From NCBI RefSeq assembly GCF_030711405.1, contig NZ_JAULSI010000038.1, forward strand, positions 1 through 47,690: DNA of 47,690 bases, read 5' to 3'. Position numbers and translations under genes: made by a program. Positions 25,452-34,384 of the stretch are shown here, in pieces. The stretch is from Massilia brevitalea (lineage in GTDB: Bacteria > Pseudomonadota > Gammaproteobacteria > Burkholderiales > Burkholderiaceae_D). Below the pieces are notes generated by a model, which saw only the letters and a program-made list of their open reading frames with translations, had not been told where the DNA came from and made no database searches. The first letter of the stretch is position 1; every line of letters starts with the position of its first letter.

Positions 25452-26942
25452 TCAGGCCGATGGCCCTCTCACGATCCGGTAGATGCGCCCGTTCGCACTC
25501 ACGATGTAGAGCTCGCCCGCGCCGTCGCGCCCGAAGGAGACCACCTGGCCGACGCCGGTGATGTTCCAGTCGCGCGCCTCGCTGACGGTGCTGGCGCCGC
25601 CGCCCGTGGCCAGGAAGCTCTTCAGGTAGCCGCCGCAATAATCCGAGTACAGGTAGCGCCCAACCAGCTCGGGCAGGGCGCTGCCGCGGTAGATGTAGCC
25701 GCCGGTGATCGAGCAGCCGTTGGCGTTGTTGGCGCCATGCTCGTATTCAAAGGCCGGCAGGACCAGGCCGCTGCGGTTGCAGCTGGCGCTGCCGTAGCAA
25801 CGCGTGCCTTCCATGATGTCCCAGCCGTAGTTGGCGCCGGCCTGGGCCAGGGCGGCAATGTTCACTTCCTCGCGTTCGTTCTGGCCGACGTCGGCAATAT
25901 AGAGCCCGCTCGTATCGAAGGCGAAGCGCCAGGGATTGCGCAGGCCCGAGGCCCAGATTTCCGGACGGGTGCCGGGCTGGTTCAGATAGGGATTGCCGGG
26001 CGGGATGGTGTAGGGCTGGCCGGCGTTGGCAGTGCGCACGTCCACGCGCAGCAACTTGCCGAGCATGACGGCCAGGTTCTGGGCATTGCCGAGCGGGTCG
26101 CCGGCGCCGCCGCCATCGCCCGTCCCAACGTACAGCAGGCCGTCCGGCCCAAAGGCGACCAGCCCGCCGAAATGGTTCGTGTACTGCGAGTGGGGAATGC
26201 GCAGGATCACCAGGCCGGAGGTGGCATCGGCCACGTTCGGCAGCTGCGAGGTGCCGAAGCGCTCGACCACGATGTTCTGCTGCAGGTCGGTGTAGTAGAC
26301 GTAGAAATAGCCGTTGCGGCCGAAGTCGGGGTCGAAGGCCATCGACAGCATGCCGCCTTCGCCGCCGGTGAACACGCGCGTGCGGATGTCGAGCCATGGG
26401 ACTGTGAGCGGCGTGCCTGCCGTGCCGTTCTGCAGTACGCGGATGATGCCGTCGCGCTCGACCACGAACAGGCGCGCATCGCCGCTCGGCGCGGTAACAA
26501 AAGTCGGGCTGTCGAAGGTGTTCCCGACCTGGGTCAGGGCCAGCGTGAAGGTGCCGGCGCTGTAGGCGACGGTGGCGCTGGCCGTGGCGCCGGCGGCGAT
26601 TGCGACGGTTTGCGTGGCCGGGGTGGCGGTGTAGGTGGCGCTGCCGGCAGTGACGTTCGCGGCGGCCACGGTATAGCTGCCTGGCACGAGGCTGGCCAGC
26701 GTGCGCGAGGCGGCCAGGTCTTGGGCAAAGTTGTTCGGGCCGGTAACGCGTACCGCGCCGTTGACGCCGGCGGGCAGGGCATTGATGCTCACTTGCAGGC
26801 TGCCGGTGCCGGCGCCCGGGTCGGGCGCGGGATTGCCGCCAGAATTGCCGCCGCCGCCGCCGCAGGCGGCCAGCAAAAGGACGAGCAAAAGCGGCAAGGG
26901 CAGAAGGGACAGCAGGAACTTCCGTGCGCGATCGACCAGCAT
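25452..26942 (-). CDS. Lipoprotein sugar dehydrogenase, PQQ-dependent GSDH family
   Basis: 496 residues. Lipoprotein signal with lipobox LAAC (Cys27) and a Gly/Asn/Pro linker, then a small beta-rich domain (about 48-130), then a six-bladed propeller of the glucose/sorbosone dehydrogenase family: GGMLSMAFDPDF, HFGGLVAFGPDGLLYVGTGDGGGAGDP, LRNPWRFAFD, ADVGQNEREEVN, NYGWDIMEG. These blocks include the His, Arg and Asn positions used for PQQ and calcium in the family. The N-terminal extra domain is unusual. No pqq biosynthesis genes are in the window. Confidence 0.85.
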   Translation of the reverse strand: MLVDRARKFLLSLLPLPLLLVLLLAACGGGGGNSGGNPAPDPGAGTGSLQVSINALPAGVNGAVRVTGPNNFAQDLAASRTLASLVPGSYTVAAANVTAGSATYTATPATQTVAIAAGATASATVAYSAGTFTLALTQVGNTFDSPTFVTAPSGDARLFVVERDGIIRVLQNGTAGTPLTVPWLDIRTRVFTGGEGGMLSMAFDPDFGRNGYFYVYYTDLQQNIVVERFGTSQLPNVADATSGLVILRIPHSQYTNHFGGLVAFGPDGLLYVGTGDGGGAGDPLGNAQNLAVMLGKLLRVDVRTANAGQPYTIPPGNPYLNQPGTRPEIWASGLRNPWRFAFDTSGLYIADVGQNEREEVNIAALAQAGANYGWDIMEGTRCYGSASCNRSGLVLPAFEYEHGANNANGCSITGGYIYRGSALPELVGRYLYSDYCGGYLKSFLATGGGASTVSEARDWNITGVGQVVSFGRDGAGELYIVSANGRIYRIVRGPSA

Positions 26943-27042
26943 GATGGGTCTCCACAGGAATGGGCATATCCACGTGTTTATCTGCCAGCGTGCGGGCGCA
27001 TGTAGCGCACGCTAGCGGCAGGGAAATCCCATCAGCGCTGCT

Positions 27043-27360
27043 TCAGGGCGCAGGCGTCGAAGTCGGTCCCTGGCGTGTCTTGGCGACCACGCCTTGCGGA
27101 TTGAGCAGGATCACGAATTCGGTAAAACGTCCGTTGCCGGCCGGAGACTGGTAGAGCCAGGCTTCATAGCCGCTGTCGAAGACCACGGTTTTCGTGGCGC
27201 CCAGCGTAGCCAGCAGTTCGGCCCGGGTGGTGGCGCCGGGCACGACGGAGGCAGCGATGCGCTCGGCCGCGACCTGGGTGCCGGGCGGAACAGGGCTGGT
27301 AGCGCAGCCGGCCAGGGCAGCCAGCAGGGCCAGGGCAGGGAAGACGGAGCGGGCGCTCAT
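27043..27360 (-). CDS. Small lipoprotein, hypothetical
   Basis: 105 residues with lipobox LAGC (Cys19). The mature domain (GATTRAELLATLGATKTVVFDSGYEAWLYQ...GRFTEFVILLNPQGVV) resembles the BamE/SmpA-like fold in layout (T..el...lG.p..v.....E.W.Y), but it is short. Its start overlaps the stop of the upstream gene by 4 bp (ATGA). Function unknown. Confidence 0.7.
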   Translation of the reverse strand: MSARSVFPALALLAALAGCATSPVPPGTQVAAERIAASVVPGATTRAELLATLGATKTVVFDSGYEAWLYQSPAGNGRFTEFVILLNPQGVVAKTRQGPTSTPAP

Positions 27361-28199
27361 GGCTGGGCCTCCGGCAGGTCGTTCATGTACTCGAACTCGA
27401 CCAGGGTGTCATCCGGCCAGGCCTTGTCCCAGAGCGGCACGTAATAGGTGCGGTCGAGCAGCACCTGGCAGTCGCAGAAGGGCAGTTCCGCGCGCGGCAG
27501 GCCGCCGCCGGCATACAGGAAATGGAAGGGCAGCGTTTCGCTGCGTGCGCCGGCGCGCAGGCGCACCGCGAACAGCGGGCGCTCGGCGAAGAACAGGTAA
27601 TTGCCGTTCGGGCTGGTGCAGACGTCGTCGGCGCTGGTGAGCGCGTTCGAGAGCCAGCCGAACAGCGGCGAGCTGTTCGATACCAGCCCGGCCTCGACGC
27701 CGACCCGGCATTCGAGGCGCATGTCGCCCAGGCGCCGCGTACCTGGGGGCAGGCCGGGGGTGACGATGGTGGCGCGCCAGGTCATGCTGCTGGTCTTGCG
27801 GTTGGCGAGCACGGCGGCGTCTTCACGGAGTAGCTGCTCGTTGCGCGGGAGCACGAAGCTGTTATCGGGCTCGACCGGCACCTTGACCGACAGCGTGTCG
27901 CCGGCCAAGCGCAGGGTGATGCCTGCCATGTTCACGTCGGGCGTGCGCGGCAGCAGCTGGAAACGCAGGCTGGCGGCGGGGGCATAGGCATGCTCGCGCT
28001 CGAAGCGTTCCATGCCTTTGATCATCTTGCGGTAGGATTTGTCGACCGGATCGCGCGTGGTGGTGACTTTCACAGTGGCGACGGAGGTGTCAGGAGACGT
28101 TTCCTGCGCCTTTGCCGTCACTGCCGTGGCGGTGGCGGCGAAGGCCAGGAAGAAGCTGCACAGGCGCAAGCGTGAACGACAAGGCATGGGCGGCCTCAT
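27357..28199 (-). CDS. Periplasmic protein of unknown function
   Basis: 280 residues from the ATG at 28199, which has GGTGAG just upstream; a GTG at 28208 overlapping the previous stop is the alternative. A signal peptide ends in VTAKAQ. The mature part is beta-rich, with PDVNMAGITLRLAGDTLSVKVPVEPDNSFVLPRNEQ and three cysteines near the C-terminus (VCTSP, FCDCQ). It is sandwiched between the YcbK-like peptidase and a small lipoprotein, both coupled by overlaps, so the three act as one transcription unit. I do not recognise the family. Confidence 0.75.
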   Translation of the reverse strand: MRPPMPCRSRLRLCSFFLAFAATATAVTAKAQETSPDTSVATVKVTTTRDPVDKSYRKMIKGMERFEREHAYAPAASLRFQLLPRTPDVNMAGITLRLAGDTLSVKVPVEPDNSFVLPRNEQLLREDAAVLANRKTSSMTWRATIVTPGLPPGTRRLGDMRLECRVGVEAGLVSNSSPLFGWLSNALTSADDVCTSPNGNYLFFAERPLFAVRLRAGARSETLPFHFLYAGGGLPRAELPFCDCQVLLDRTYYVPLWDKAWPDDTLVEFEYMNDLPEAQP

Positions 28200-28204
28200 G
28201 GTGC

Positions 28205-28741
28205 TCACCAGTAGCGCACGCGCCCGGTGTCCATGTGGACGAACTGCGAATCCGGGTAGAAGCCGACCCCGCCACCGTGCATCGCCATGGCGGCCTTGCG
28301 CAGTTGCGCCAGGTCCTTGCCGGGCAGGCGGATGTCGATCGCCTTGCCGTCCATGTGCATGCTGTGCTTGGCCACGCCGTTGCTGTTGGCGTGCAGCTTG
28401 GCATTCGATTCGGGCGAGCGGTAGCCGGAAATCACGTGGATCAGCGGGTTGTCGCCGAACTTGCTGCTCACTTGATTGAGCAGCACCAGCAGTTGCGGGT
28501 CGATCGACGCGACCTGGTTGTTACGGTGGTCGCGCAGGACTTTGTTCAAGTCTTGCAATGCATCGGGAACGAACTGGCCGTCGGCCCAGAACACGCTCTT
28601 CACGGTTTCCCCGGTGTGGGTGTTGTACAGGCGCAGCGTGCGTTCGCCAGGTACGGCCTGGGCAGCCTTGGCCAGCATGGGCATGCCGGCAACGGAGGCG
28701 AGGGCGAGAGAGGTTTTCAGGAACGAGCGTCGTTGGTTCAT
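28205..28741 (-). CDS. YcbK/MepK-like murein peptidase (DUF882, M15 family), Tat-exported
   Basis: 178 residues from the ATG at 28741 (AAGGATC upstream). The N-terminus MNQRRSFLKTSLALAS is a classic twin-arginine signal (QRRSFLK). The M15-type zinc site is visible: GYRSPESNAKLH, HSMHMDGKAIDIRLPG (His and Asp ligands) and FVHMDTG (last His). The relative MepK cleaves meso-DAP-meso-DAP crosslinks in peptidoglycan. It is the first gene of an envelope operon on the minus strand and is divergent from the dehydrogenase gene at 28864. Confidence 0.88.
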   Translation of the reverse strand: MNQRRSFLKTSLALASVAGMPMLAKAAQAVPGERTLRLYNTHTGETVKSVFWADGQFVPDALQDLNKVLRDHRNNQVASIDPQLLVLLNQVSSKFGDNPLIHVISGYRSPESNAKLHANSNGVAKHSMHMDGKAIDIRLPGKDLAQLRKAAMAMHGGGVGFYPDSQFVHMDTGRVRYW

Positions 28742-28863
28742 CGAAGATCCTTGCGCGAATTCAGAGGAGACCGCCATGATACCCCGGTTTCGATCATTCT
28801 GCAGGAAATCGACGCAAATGCGCCACGATGACGGAAAGATAACAACTTTTAAAGGAGAATTGC

Positions 28864-30051
28864 ATGCAATTGCGTCAACTTCACAAAACCGTGCGTTACC
28901 TCGTCGGCGCCGCCGCCCTGGCCGGTGCGATTACCCCGGCCATGGCCCAGGTGCAAGCCACCGGCGCACCGCCGGAAGTCAAAGGCTGGCGTGCCGAAAC
29001 CGTCACCGATGCGCTGCCGCGTGCCTGGGGCATGGCCTGGCTGGCCGACGGCCGCATGCTGGTTACCGGCAAGGCCGGCACCCTGCATCTGGTGCAGGGC
29101 AAGCAAGTGACCGAGGTGCCGATCGACAAGCTTCCGACCTTGATGGACAGCGGTCAGGGCGGCCTGCTCGACATCGCCATCCACCCGGCCGATAAAGGAG
29201 CCAATCCACGCGTCTACATGACGATGGCGAACGGCAGCAGCAGCGAGAACCGCACCATCCTGGTCCAGGGCATTTTCGACGGCAAGAAAGTGCACAGCGT
29301 GAAGACCCTGTTCCAGGCCTCGCCCTCGAAGACTGGCGGCCAGCACTTCGGTTCGCGCATCGCCTGGATGCCTGACGGCACGCTGTTGATGAGCATCGGA
29401 GACGGCGGCAATCCGCCCCAGCGCGTAGGCAACATGCTGGCGCGCGACCAGGCCCAGAACCTGGGCAGCCACAACGGTTCCATCCTGCGCCTGACCCTGG
29501 ACGGCAAGGCAGCACCGGGCAATCCGCTGGCCAGCAAGCCCGGCGCACTGGCGGAGATCTGGTCGTATGGGCACCGCAACGTGCAGGGCATCGTGGTCGA
29601 TCCCGAGGGCAAGGTCTGGGCCAGCGAACACGGTCCGCGCGGCGGCGACGAGATCAACCGCGTCGAAGGCGGCAAGAACTATGGCTGGCCGCTGCAGAGC
29701 TTTGGCCTGGACTACAGCTCGCGCGAGCCGATCGGCAAGCACAGCGTGCCCGGCATGGTCGACCCGGTGGTGGCCTGGGCGCCGTCGCCGGCGCCGTCCG
29801 GACTGGCCTGGTACACGGGCCCGGCCTTCCCGCAATGGCGAGGCAGCCTGTTCAGCGGCGGCCTGGCCAGCAAAGACCTGCGCCGCATCGAGCTCGACAA
29901 GAACGGCAAGGCCGTGCGCCAGGAAGCGCTCGACATCGGCGCCCGCGTGCGCGATGTGCGCCAGGGGCCGGATGGCCAGCTGTACGTGCTGACCGACGAG
30001 GACAAGTCGCGCATCCTGCGTATTGTGCCGACTGTTCCCGAGAAGTCGTAA
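28864..30051 (+). CDS. Periplasmic PQQ-dependent aldose sugar dehydrogenase (YliI-like)
   Basis: 395 residues. Signal peptide ending AMAQ, then a six-bladed propeller: WGMAWLADGRMLVTGKAGTLHLV, GQGGLLDIAIHP, GQHFGSRIAWMPDGTLLMSIGDGG, SYGHRNVQGI, SEHGPRGGDEINRVEGGKNYGWP, and LYVLTDE. These match the E. coli YliI/Asd type, including the His, Arg and Asp residues around the PQQ site. AAGGAG precedes the ATG. Unlike the GSDH lipoprotein at 25452 it lacks an extra N-terminal domain. Confidence 0.92.
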   Translation: MQLRQLHKTVRYLVGAAALAGAITPAMAQVQATGAPPEVKGWRAETVTDALPRAWGMAWLADGRMLVTGKAGTLHLVQGKQVTEVPIDKLPTLMDSGQGGLLDIAIHPADKGANPRVYMTMANGSSSENRTILVQGIFDGKKVHSVKTLFQASPSKTGGQHFGSRIAWMPDGTLLMSIGDGGNPPQRVGNMLARDQAQNLGSHNGSILRLTLDGKAAPGNPLASKPGALAEIWSYGHRNVQGIVVDPEGKVWASEHGPRGGDEINRVEGGKNYGWPLQSFGLDYSSREPIGKHSVPGMVDPVVAWAPSPAPSGLAWYTGPAFPQWRGSLFSGGLASKDLRRIELDKNGKAVRQEALDIGARVRDVRQGPDGQLYVLTDEDKSRILRIVPTVPEKS

Positions 30052-30127
30052 CGAGGAAACGGACGCCGCCGTCCATCGCTTTCGCCGATACTGGCCTCGT
30101 TCCCATGTAAAGGAAGGAAGCGTAGCG

Positions 30128-30718
30128 ATGGACGATTTTTCGATAAACCCGGCCAGCACCGCGCTGGTCCTGATTGACCTACAAAACGGCAACATGGCGC
30201 GCGAGCTGGCGCCGTATTCGAGCCAGCAGGTGCTGGGCAGCTGTGTCTCGCTGGCCCAGGAAATGCGTGGCCGCGGCGGCATGGTGGTGTTCGTGCGCGT
30301 GTTGCTGAACGAATTGCAGATGCCGCCGTCGGATGCGCCGCTGCATGCGCCCGGCGCGCCGCCGCCACCGCCGGATGCCTCGCAATTCGCACCCGAGGCT
30401 GGCGTCGAGGCCACCGATGTGGTCATCGTCAAGCGCCAGTGGGGTGCCTTCCATGCCACCGAACTCGACCAGTTGCTGCGGCGGCGCGGTATCCAGACCA
30501 TCGTGCTGGGCGGGATCGTTACGAACATCGGCGTCGAGTCGACCGCGCGCGCGGCGCACGACCTGGGCTACAGCCTGGTGTTCGTGGAAGATGCGATGAG
30601 CGGCATCACGGCCGAGGCGCACGATTTCGCCTGCAAGAACACCTTCCGCATCATGGGCAAGGTGCGCAGCACGGCCCATGTGATCGACGCCTTGCAGGCG
30701 GGCACCGGCGACGCCTGA
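30128..30718 (+). CDS. YecD-like isochorismatase-family protein lacking the catalytic Cys
   Basis: 196 residues from the ATG at 30128, with GGAAG upstream. The isochorismatase fold shows as ALVLIDLQNGN (Asp of the triad), VVIVKRQWGAF (Lys) and IVLGGIVTNIGVESTARAAHDLGY. At the nucleophile position, where cysteine hydrolases have TN.CVEST, this protein has Gly (TNIGVEST), as in E. coli YecD. It therefore cannot work as a classical cysteine hydrolase. An Ala/Pro-rich loop (APGAPPPPPDASQ) is also seen. Function unknown. Confidence 0.88.
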   Translation: MDDFSINPASTALVLIDLQNGNMARELAPYSSQQVLGSCVSLAQEMRGRGGMVVFVRVLLNELQMPPSDAPLHAPGAPPPPPDASQFAPEAGVEATDVVIVKRQWGAFHATELDQLLRRRGIQTIVLGGIVTNIGVESTARAAHDLGYSLVFVEDAMSGITAEAHDFACKNTFRIMGKVRSTAHVIDALQAGTGDA

Positions 30719-30732
30719 TAGAGAAGTAACAG

Positions 30733-30759
30733 CGCCGCCGGAACGGGTGTCCGGCGGCG
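30733..30759. terminator. GC-rich hairpin between convergent genes
   Basis: A 10-bp perfect stem (CGCCGCCGGA / TCCGGCGGCG) with a 7-nt loop lies between the stops of the genes at 30128-30718 and 30771-31766. There is no T tract on either side, so termination would be weak or need other factors. Confidence 0.4.
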
Positions 30760-30770
30760 GCAGGGCCGCG

Positions 30771-31766
<996 letters not shown>

Positions 31767-31956
31767 GATACGCCGACGAATTTTTTCTCGCTGTCCGGGT
31801 CGCAAAAACGGCCGCCGCCCCAGGGAGCGGCAGCTGCCGGCACGCCGCGTCAATATTGACCGAGAGCTTGATCCACGGATAATGCTTGCCTGTTATTCAA
31901 GGCTTTTGCGACCCCGTCCGCCGGGCTGGCGCGCGCTGCCGCCAACCAGGATTCCG

Positions 31957-33258
31957 ATGCGTCTTTATTCCACGAATATCTTGCTCCGGCGCCAGGCCGC
32001 GCTCGCCGGCGCCTGCCTGGTGCTGCTGGCTGGCTGCGCCGGCCTGCCCGTCAATGTTCCGCCCCCATCCGCTCCCGCGCAGGCGCGGACGGGGCTCGAC
32101 AGTGCACGCTTCGGCCAGATCGACAGCGCCATCACCGAGGCGATCGGCGAACGCCGCCTGCCGGGCGCCGTTTTCCACCTTGAGCGCGACGGCGCCGTGT
32201 ACGAGCAGGCCTATGGCCGCTTCCACTACGAGTCCGATGCCGCCACGGTCACGCCCGACACCGTGTTCGACGCCGCTTCGCTGAGCAAGGTGCTGTCCAC
32301 CGCACCCTCGGTGTTGCTGCTGGCTGAGGAGGGCAGGCTCGATCTCGAAGCGAAGCTCATCGATTACTTTCCCGAATGCGAAGGAGGCGGCAAGGAAGCG
32401 ATCACTATCCGCCACCTGCTGACCCATACCTCGGGGCTGGCGGCAGGCCTGCCCGCCAGGCCGGCCTGGAGCGGCGACGATGCCGCGCACGCGCTGGCCT
32501 GCGCGCAGGCGGTCACGCATGCGCCAGGCAGCTTCTTCCGCTATTCGGACATCAACTACATCCTGCTCGGCCAGCTGGTGCGCAAGGTGTCGGGCATGCC
32601 GCTCGACGTGTTCGCGCAGGAACGCATCTTCGGGCCGTTGGGCATGCGCGACACCGGCTACCTGCCGCTGCGCCGGATTCCCGCCGCCGCCATCGCGCCG
32701 ACGCAGCGCATCGCGGCGGAGGCGGGCGGCTTCCTGCATGGCGACTTGGCCAGCAACTCGGCCAGCAACCCGGCCGGCGGCCTGCTGCAGGGCGTGGTAC
32801 ACGATCCGACGGTGCGCCGCATCGGCGGCGTGGCCGGTTCGGCCGGCGTGTTCACGACCGCGCGCGACGTCGTCCGCTACGCGCGCATGCTGCTGGGCGG
32901 CGGCGCCCTGGACGGAGTGCGCATCCTGGGGCCGGACAGCGTGCGCCTCCTGAGCACGGTGCAAAGCCCGCCGGGCATCGCCGCGCTGCGCGGGATGGGC
33001 ATGGACATCGACTCGCCGTATGCCCTGCGTCCGCGCGGCACGCTGTATCCGGTAGGCAGCTTCGGCCATACGGGCTTTACCGGCTGCATCCTGTGGATCG
33101 ACCCAGGTTCGCGCAGTTTTTATGTGCTGCTGTCGAACCGCGTCTATCCCGACGACAAGGCGAATGTGCTGCCACTGTATACCCGGCTCGGGACCCTGGC
33201 GGCGCAGGCCTCCGGCGTCAGCGCGCAAGGGGCGAAAACGGGCCCGGCGTCACCCTGA
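31957..33258 (+). CDS. Lipoprotein serine hydrolase (class C beta-lactamase fold)
   Basis: 433 residues from the ATG at 31957. Lipobox LAGC (Cys27) anchors it in the envelope. The serine beta-lactamase/D-Ala-peptidase fold shows the SxxK motif SLSK (Ser108-Lys111), the YxN-like RYSD (Tyr196), and HTG (in GSFGHTGFTG). LRHLLTHTSGL-type and FGPLGMRDTG segments are present as in EstB/AmpH-like esterases and peptidases. Asn of YxN is Asp here, as in many esterase members. Function could be esterase, D-amino-acid peptidase or penicillin-binding. Confidence 0.88.
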   Translation: MRLYSTNILLRRQAALAGACLVLLAGCAGLPVNVPPPSAPAQARTGLDSARFGQIDSAITEAIGERRLPGAVFHLERDGAVYEQAYGRFHYESDAATVTPDTVFDAASLSKVLSTAPSVLLLAEEGRLDLEAKLIDYFPECEGGGKEAITIRHLLTHTSGLAAGLPARPAWSGDDAAHALACAQAVTHAPGSFFRYSDINYILLGQLVRKVSGMPLDVFAQERIFGPLGMRDTGYLPLRRIPAAAIAPTQRIAAEAGGFLHGDLASNSASNPAGGLLQGVVHDPTVRRIGGVAGSAGVFTTARDVVRYARMLLGGGALDGVRILGPDSVRLLSTVQSPPGIAALRGMGMDIDSPYALRPRGTLYPVGSFGHTGFTGCILWIDPGSRSFYVLLSNRVYPDDKANVLPLYTRLGTLAAQASGVSAQGAKTGPASP

Positions 33259-33389
33259 AGCACAGCCCGTTTAACTTTCCGGACGGCTACCGCGCGCCCC
33301 TCCCTTGTCGACCTCTCTAGACTCGGCCTCCTCAATTATGTCATTGATATTGTTGAGGAATTAAGCCCCCAATACATTAGGAGATTGAC

Positions 33390-34043
33390 ATGAAAATGCA
33401 TAAACTTTTGAAAGGCCTGCTTGGTGCGTCCGTTGCTGCGGCAATGGCGACCTCGTTCAGCGCGCACGCTCAATCGAGCAGCACCGCCGGCAGCAGCGCC
33501 GACCAGACCACCTCGCAATCGCGCGGTTCCTCCGCAACGGACGACCAGCGTTCGGGTTCGGACAGCACCAAGCATTCCGGCAAGAAGCAGAAGAAACAAA
33601 GCAGCTCCAGCAGCGGCACCAGCGGCAGTGCCGGTTCCTCGTCGGGTTCGTCGGGCAGCAGCACCGGCGGCGCTTCGAGCGGCGGCACCGGCACCTCGGG
33701 CAGCGGCTCGATGGGCACCAGCGGCAGCAGCAACTCCAGCGGCAGCGGCTCCTCGGGCACCGGCACCACCGGCACCACCGGTTCCTCGGGCAGCAGTGGC
33801 TCGATGGGCACCAGCAGCGGCAGCAGCGGCACCCTGGACAATTCGATGGGCACCAGCGGCACCAGCGGCGCCAGCGGCGCCAGCGGTTCGATGGGCACCA
33901 GCGGCACCTCGGGTACGACCGGCACGAGCGGCACCTCAGGTACGACGGGCACCAGCGGCACCTCGGGCACGACCGGCACAACCGGTACTTCGGGCACGAC
34001 CGGCACGACCGGCACCTCGGGCACCAGCGGCCGCGGTTACTGA
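33390..34043 (+). CDS. Secreted low-complexity Ser/Gly/Thr protein with Gly-X-Y tail
   Basis: 217 residues. Signal peptide (cleavage near AHA-Q, residue 28), a short charged section with KHSGKKQKKQ (about 61-70), then almost only Ser, Gly and Thr. From residue 154 to 214 glycine occupies exactly every third position (21 triplets), a collagen-like Gly-X-Y rhythm in which X and Y are mostly Ser or Thr, with no proline. AGGAGA precedes the ATG, and a strong terminator follows. It is probably an extracellular or surface-matrix protein. Such sequences expand and shrink by slippage, so the length will vary among relatives. Confidence 0.75.
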   Translation: MKMHKLLKGLLGASVAAAMATSFSAHAQSSSTAGSSADQTTSQSRGSSATDDQRSGSDSTKHSGKKQKKQSSSSSGTSGSAGSSSGSSGSSTGGASSGGTGTSGSGSMGTSGSSNSSGSGSSGTGTTGTTGSSGSSGSMGTSSGSSGTLDNSMGTSGTSGASGASGSMGTSGTSGTTGTSGTSGTTGTSGTSGTTGTTGTSGTTGTTGTSGTSGRGY

Positions 34044-34097
34044 CCGGCCTCGTCCAAGCCCGACAGGGCTGCCCCCGGTGGGCAGCGCATCCATACG

Positions 34098-34125
34098 ACA
34101 CCAGCCCGCGGGCTGGTGTTTTTTT
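34098..34125 (+). terminator. Rho-independent terminator after the Gly-X-Y gene
   Basis: A 10-bp stem (ACACCAGCCC / GGGCTGGTGT) with a 2-nt loop is followed by seven T residues. It separates this gene from the export cluster downstream. Confidence 0.9.
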
Positions 34126-34384
34126 GTCATTTATCAAGACAGTTGTTAATTTTTCAAGCGCAAATTTGGCGGAGTCGTGCTTTTTTGATAGCTTCTGCCG
34201 GCGTATTGACGCGCTCCAAAACTGTCGCGCCTTTTCCACAATACTCGATTGTTACCGTAAGGTATCACCTGCTGGTCACAAGTTTCCCTTAAAACTGCTA
34301 TCTGTCATTCTTTTTTCCCATCCCGCAAATCATGTCCAGGCCGCATCGTGCGGCTTGATGCACTGTTGCTTTTTCTATCACAAC
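34126..34384. other. Leader region upstream of the export cluster
   Basis: About 260 bp with lower GC than the surroundings and no convincing gene. It should contain the promoter of the five-gene cluster. I see no strong -35/-10 pair; a TTGACG at about 34206 has no -10 at proper spacing. A long leader leaves room for regulation. Confidence 0.35.

Noticed and set aside
33329..33359. Inverted repeat (TCCTCAA / TTGAGGA) upstream of the Gly-X-Y gene as an operator
   Set aside because: Arms are only 7 bp with a 17-bp spacer, and there is no second copy to support a binding site.
33470..34024. A minus-strand frame of Val-Pro-Glu repeats
   Set aside because: It is the exact complement of the Ser/Gly/Thr gene, so its regularity is inherited; that gene has the signal peptide and terminator.
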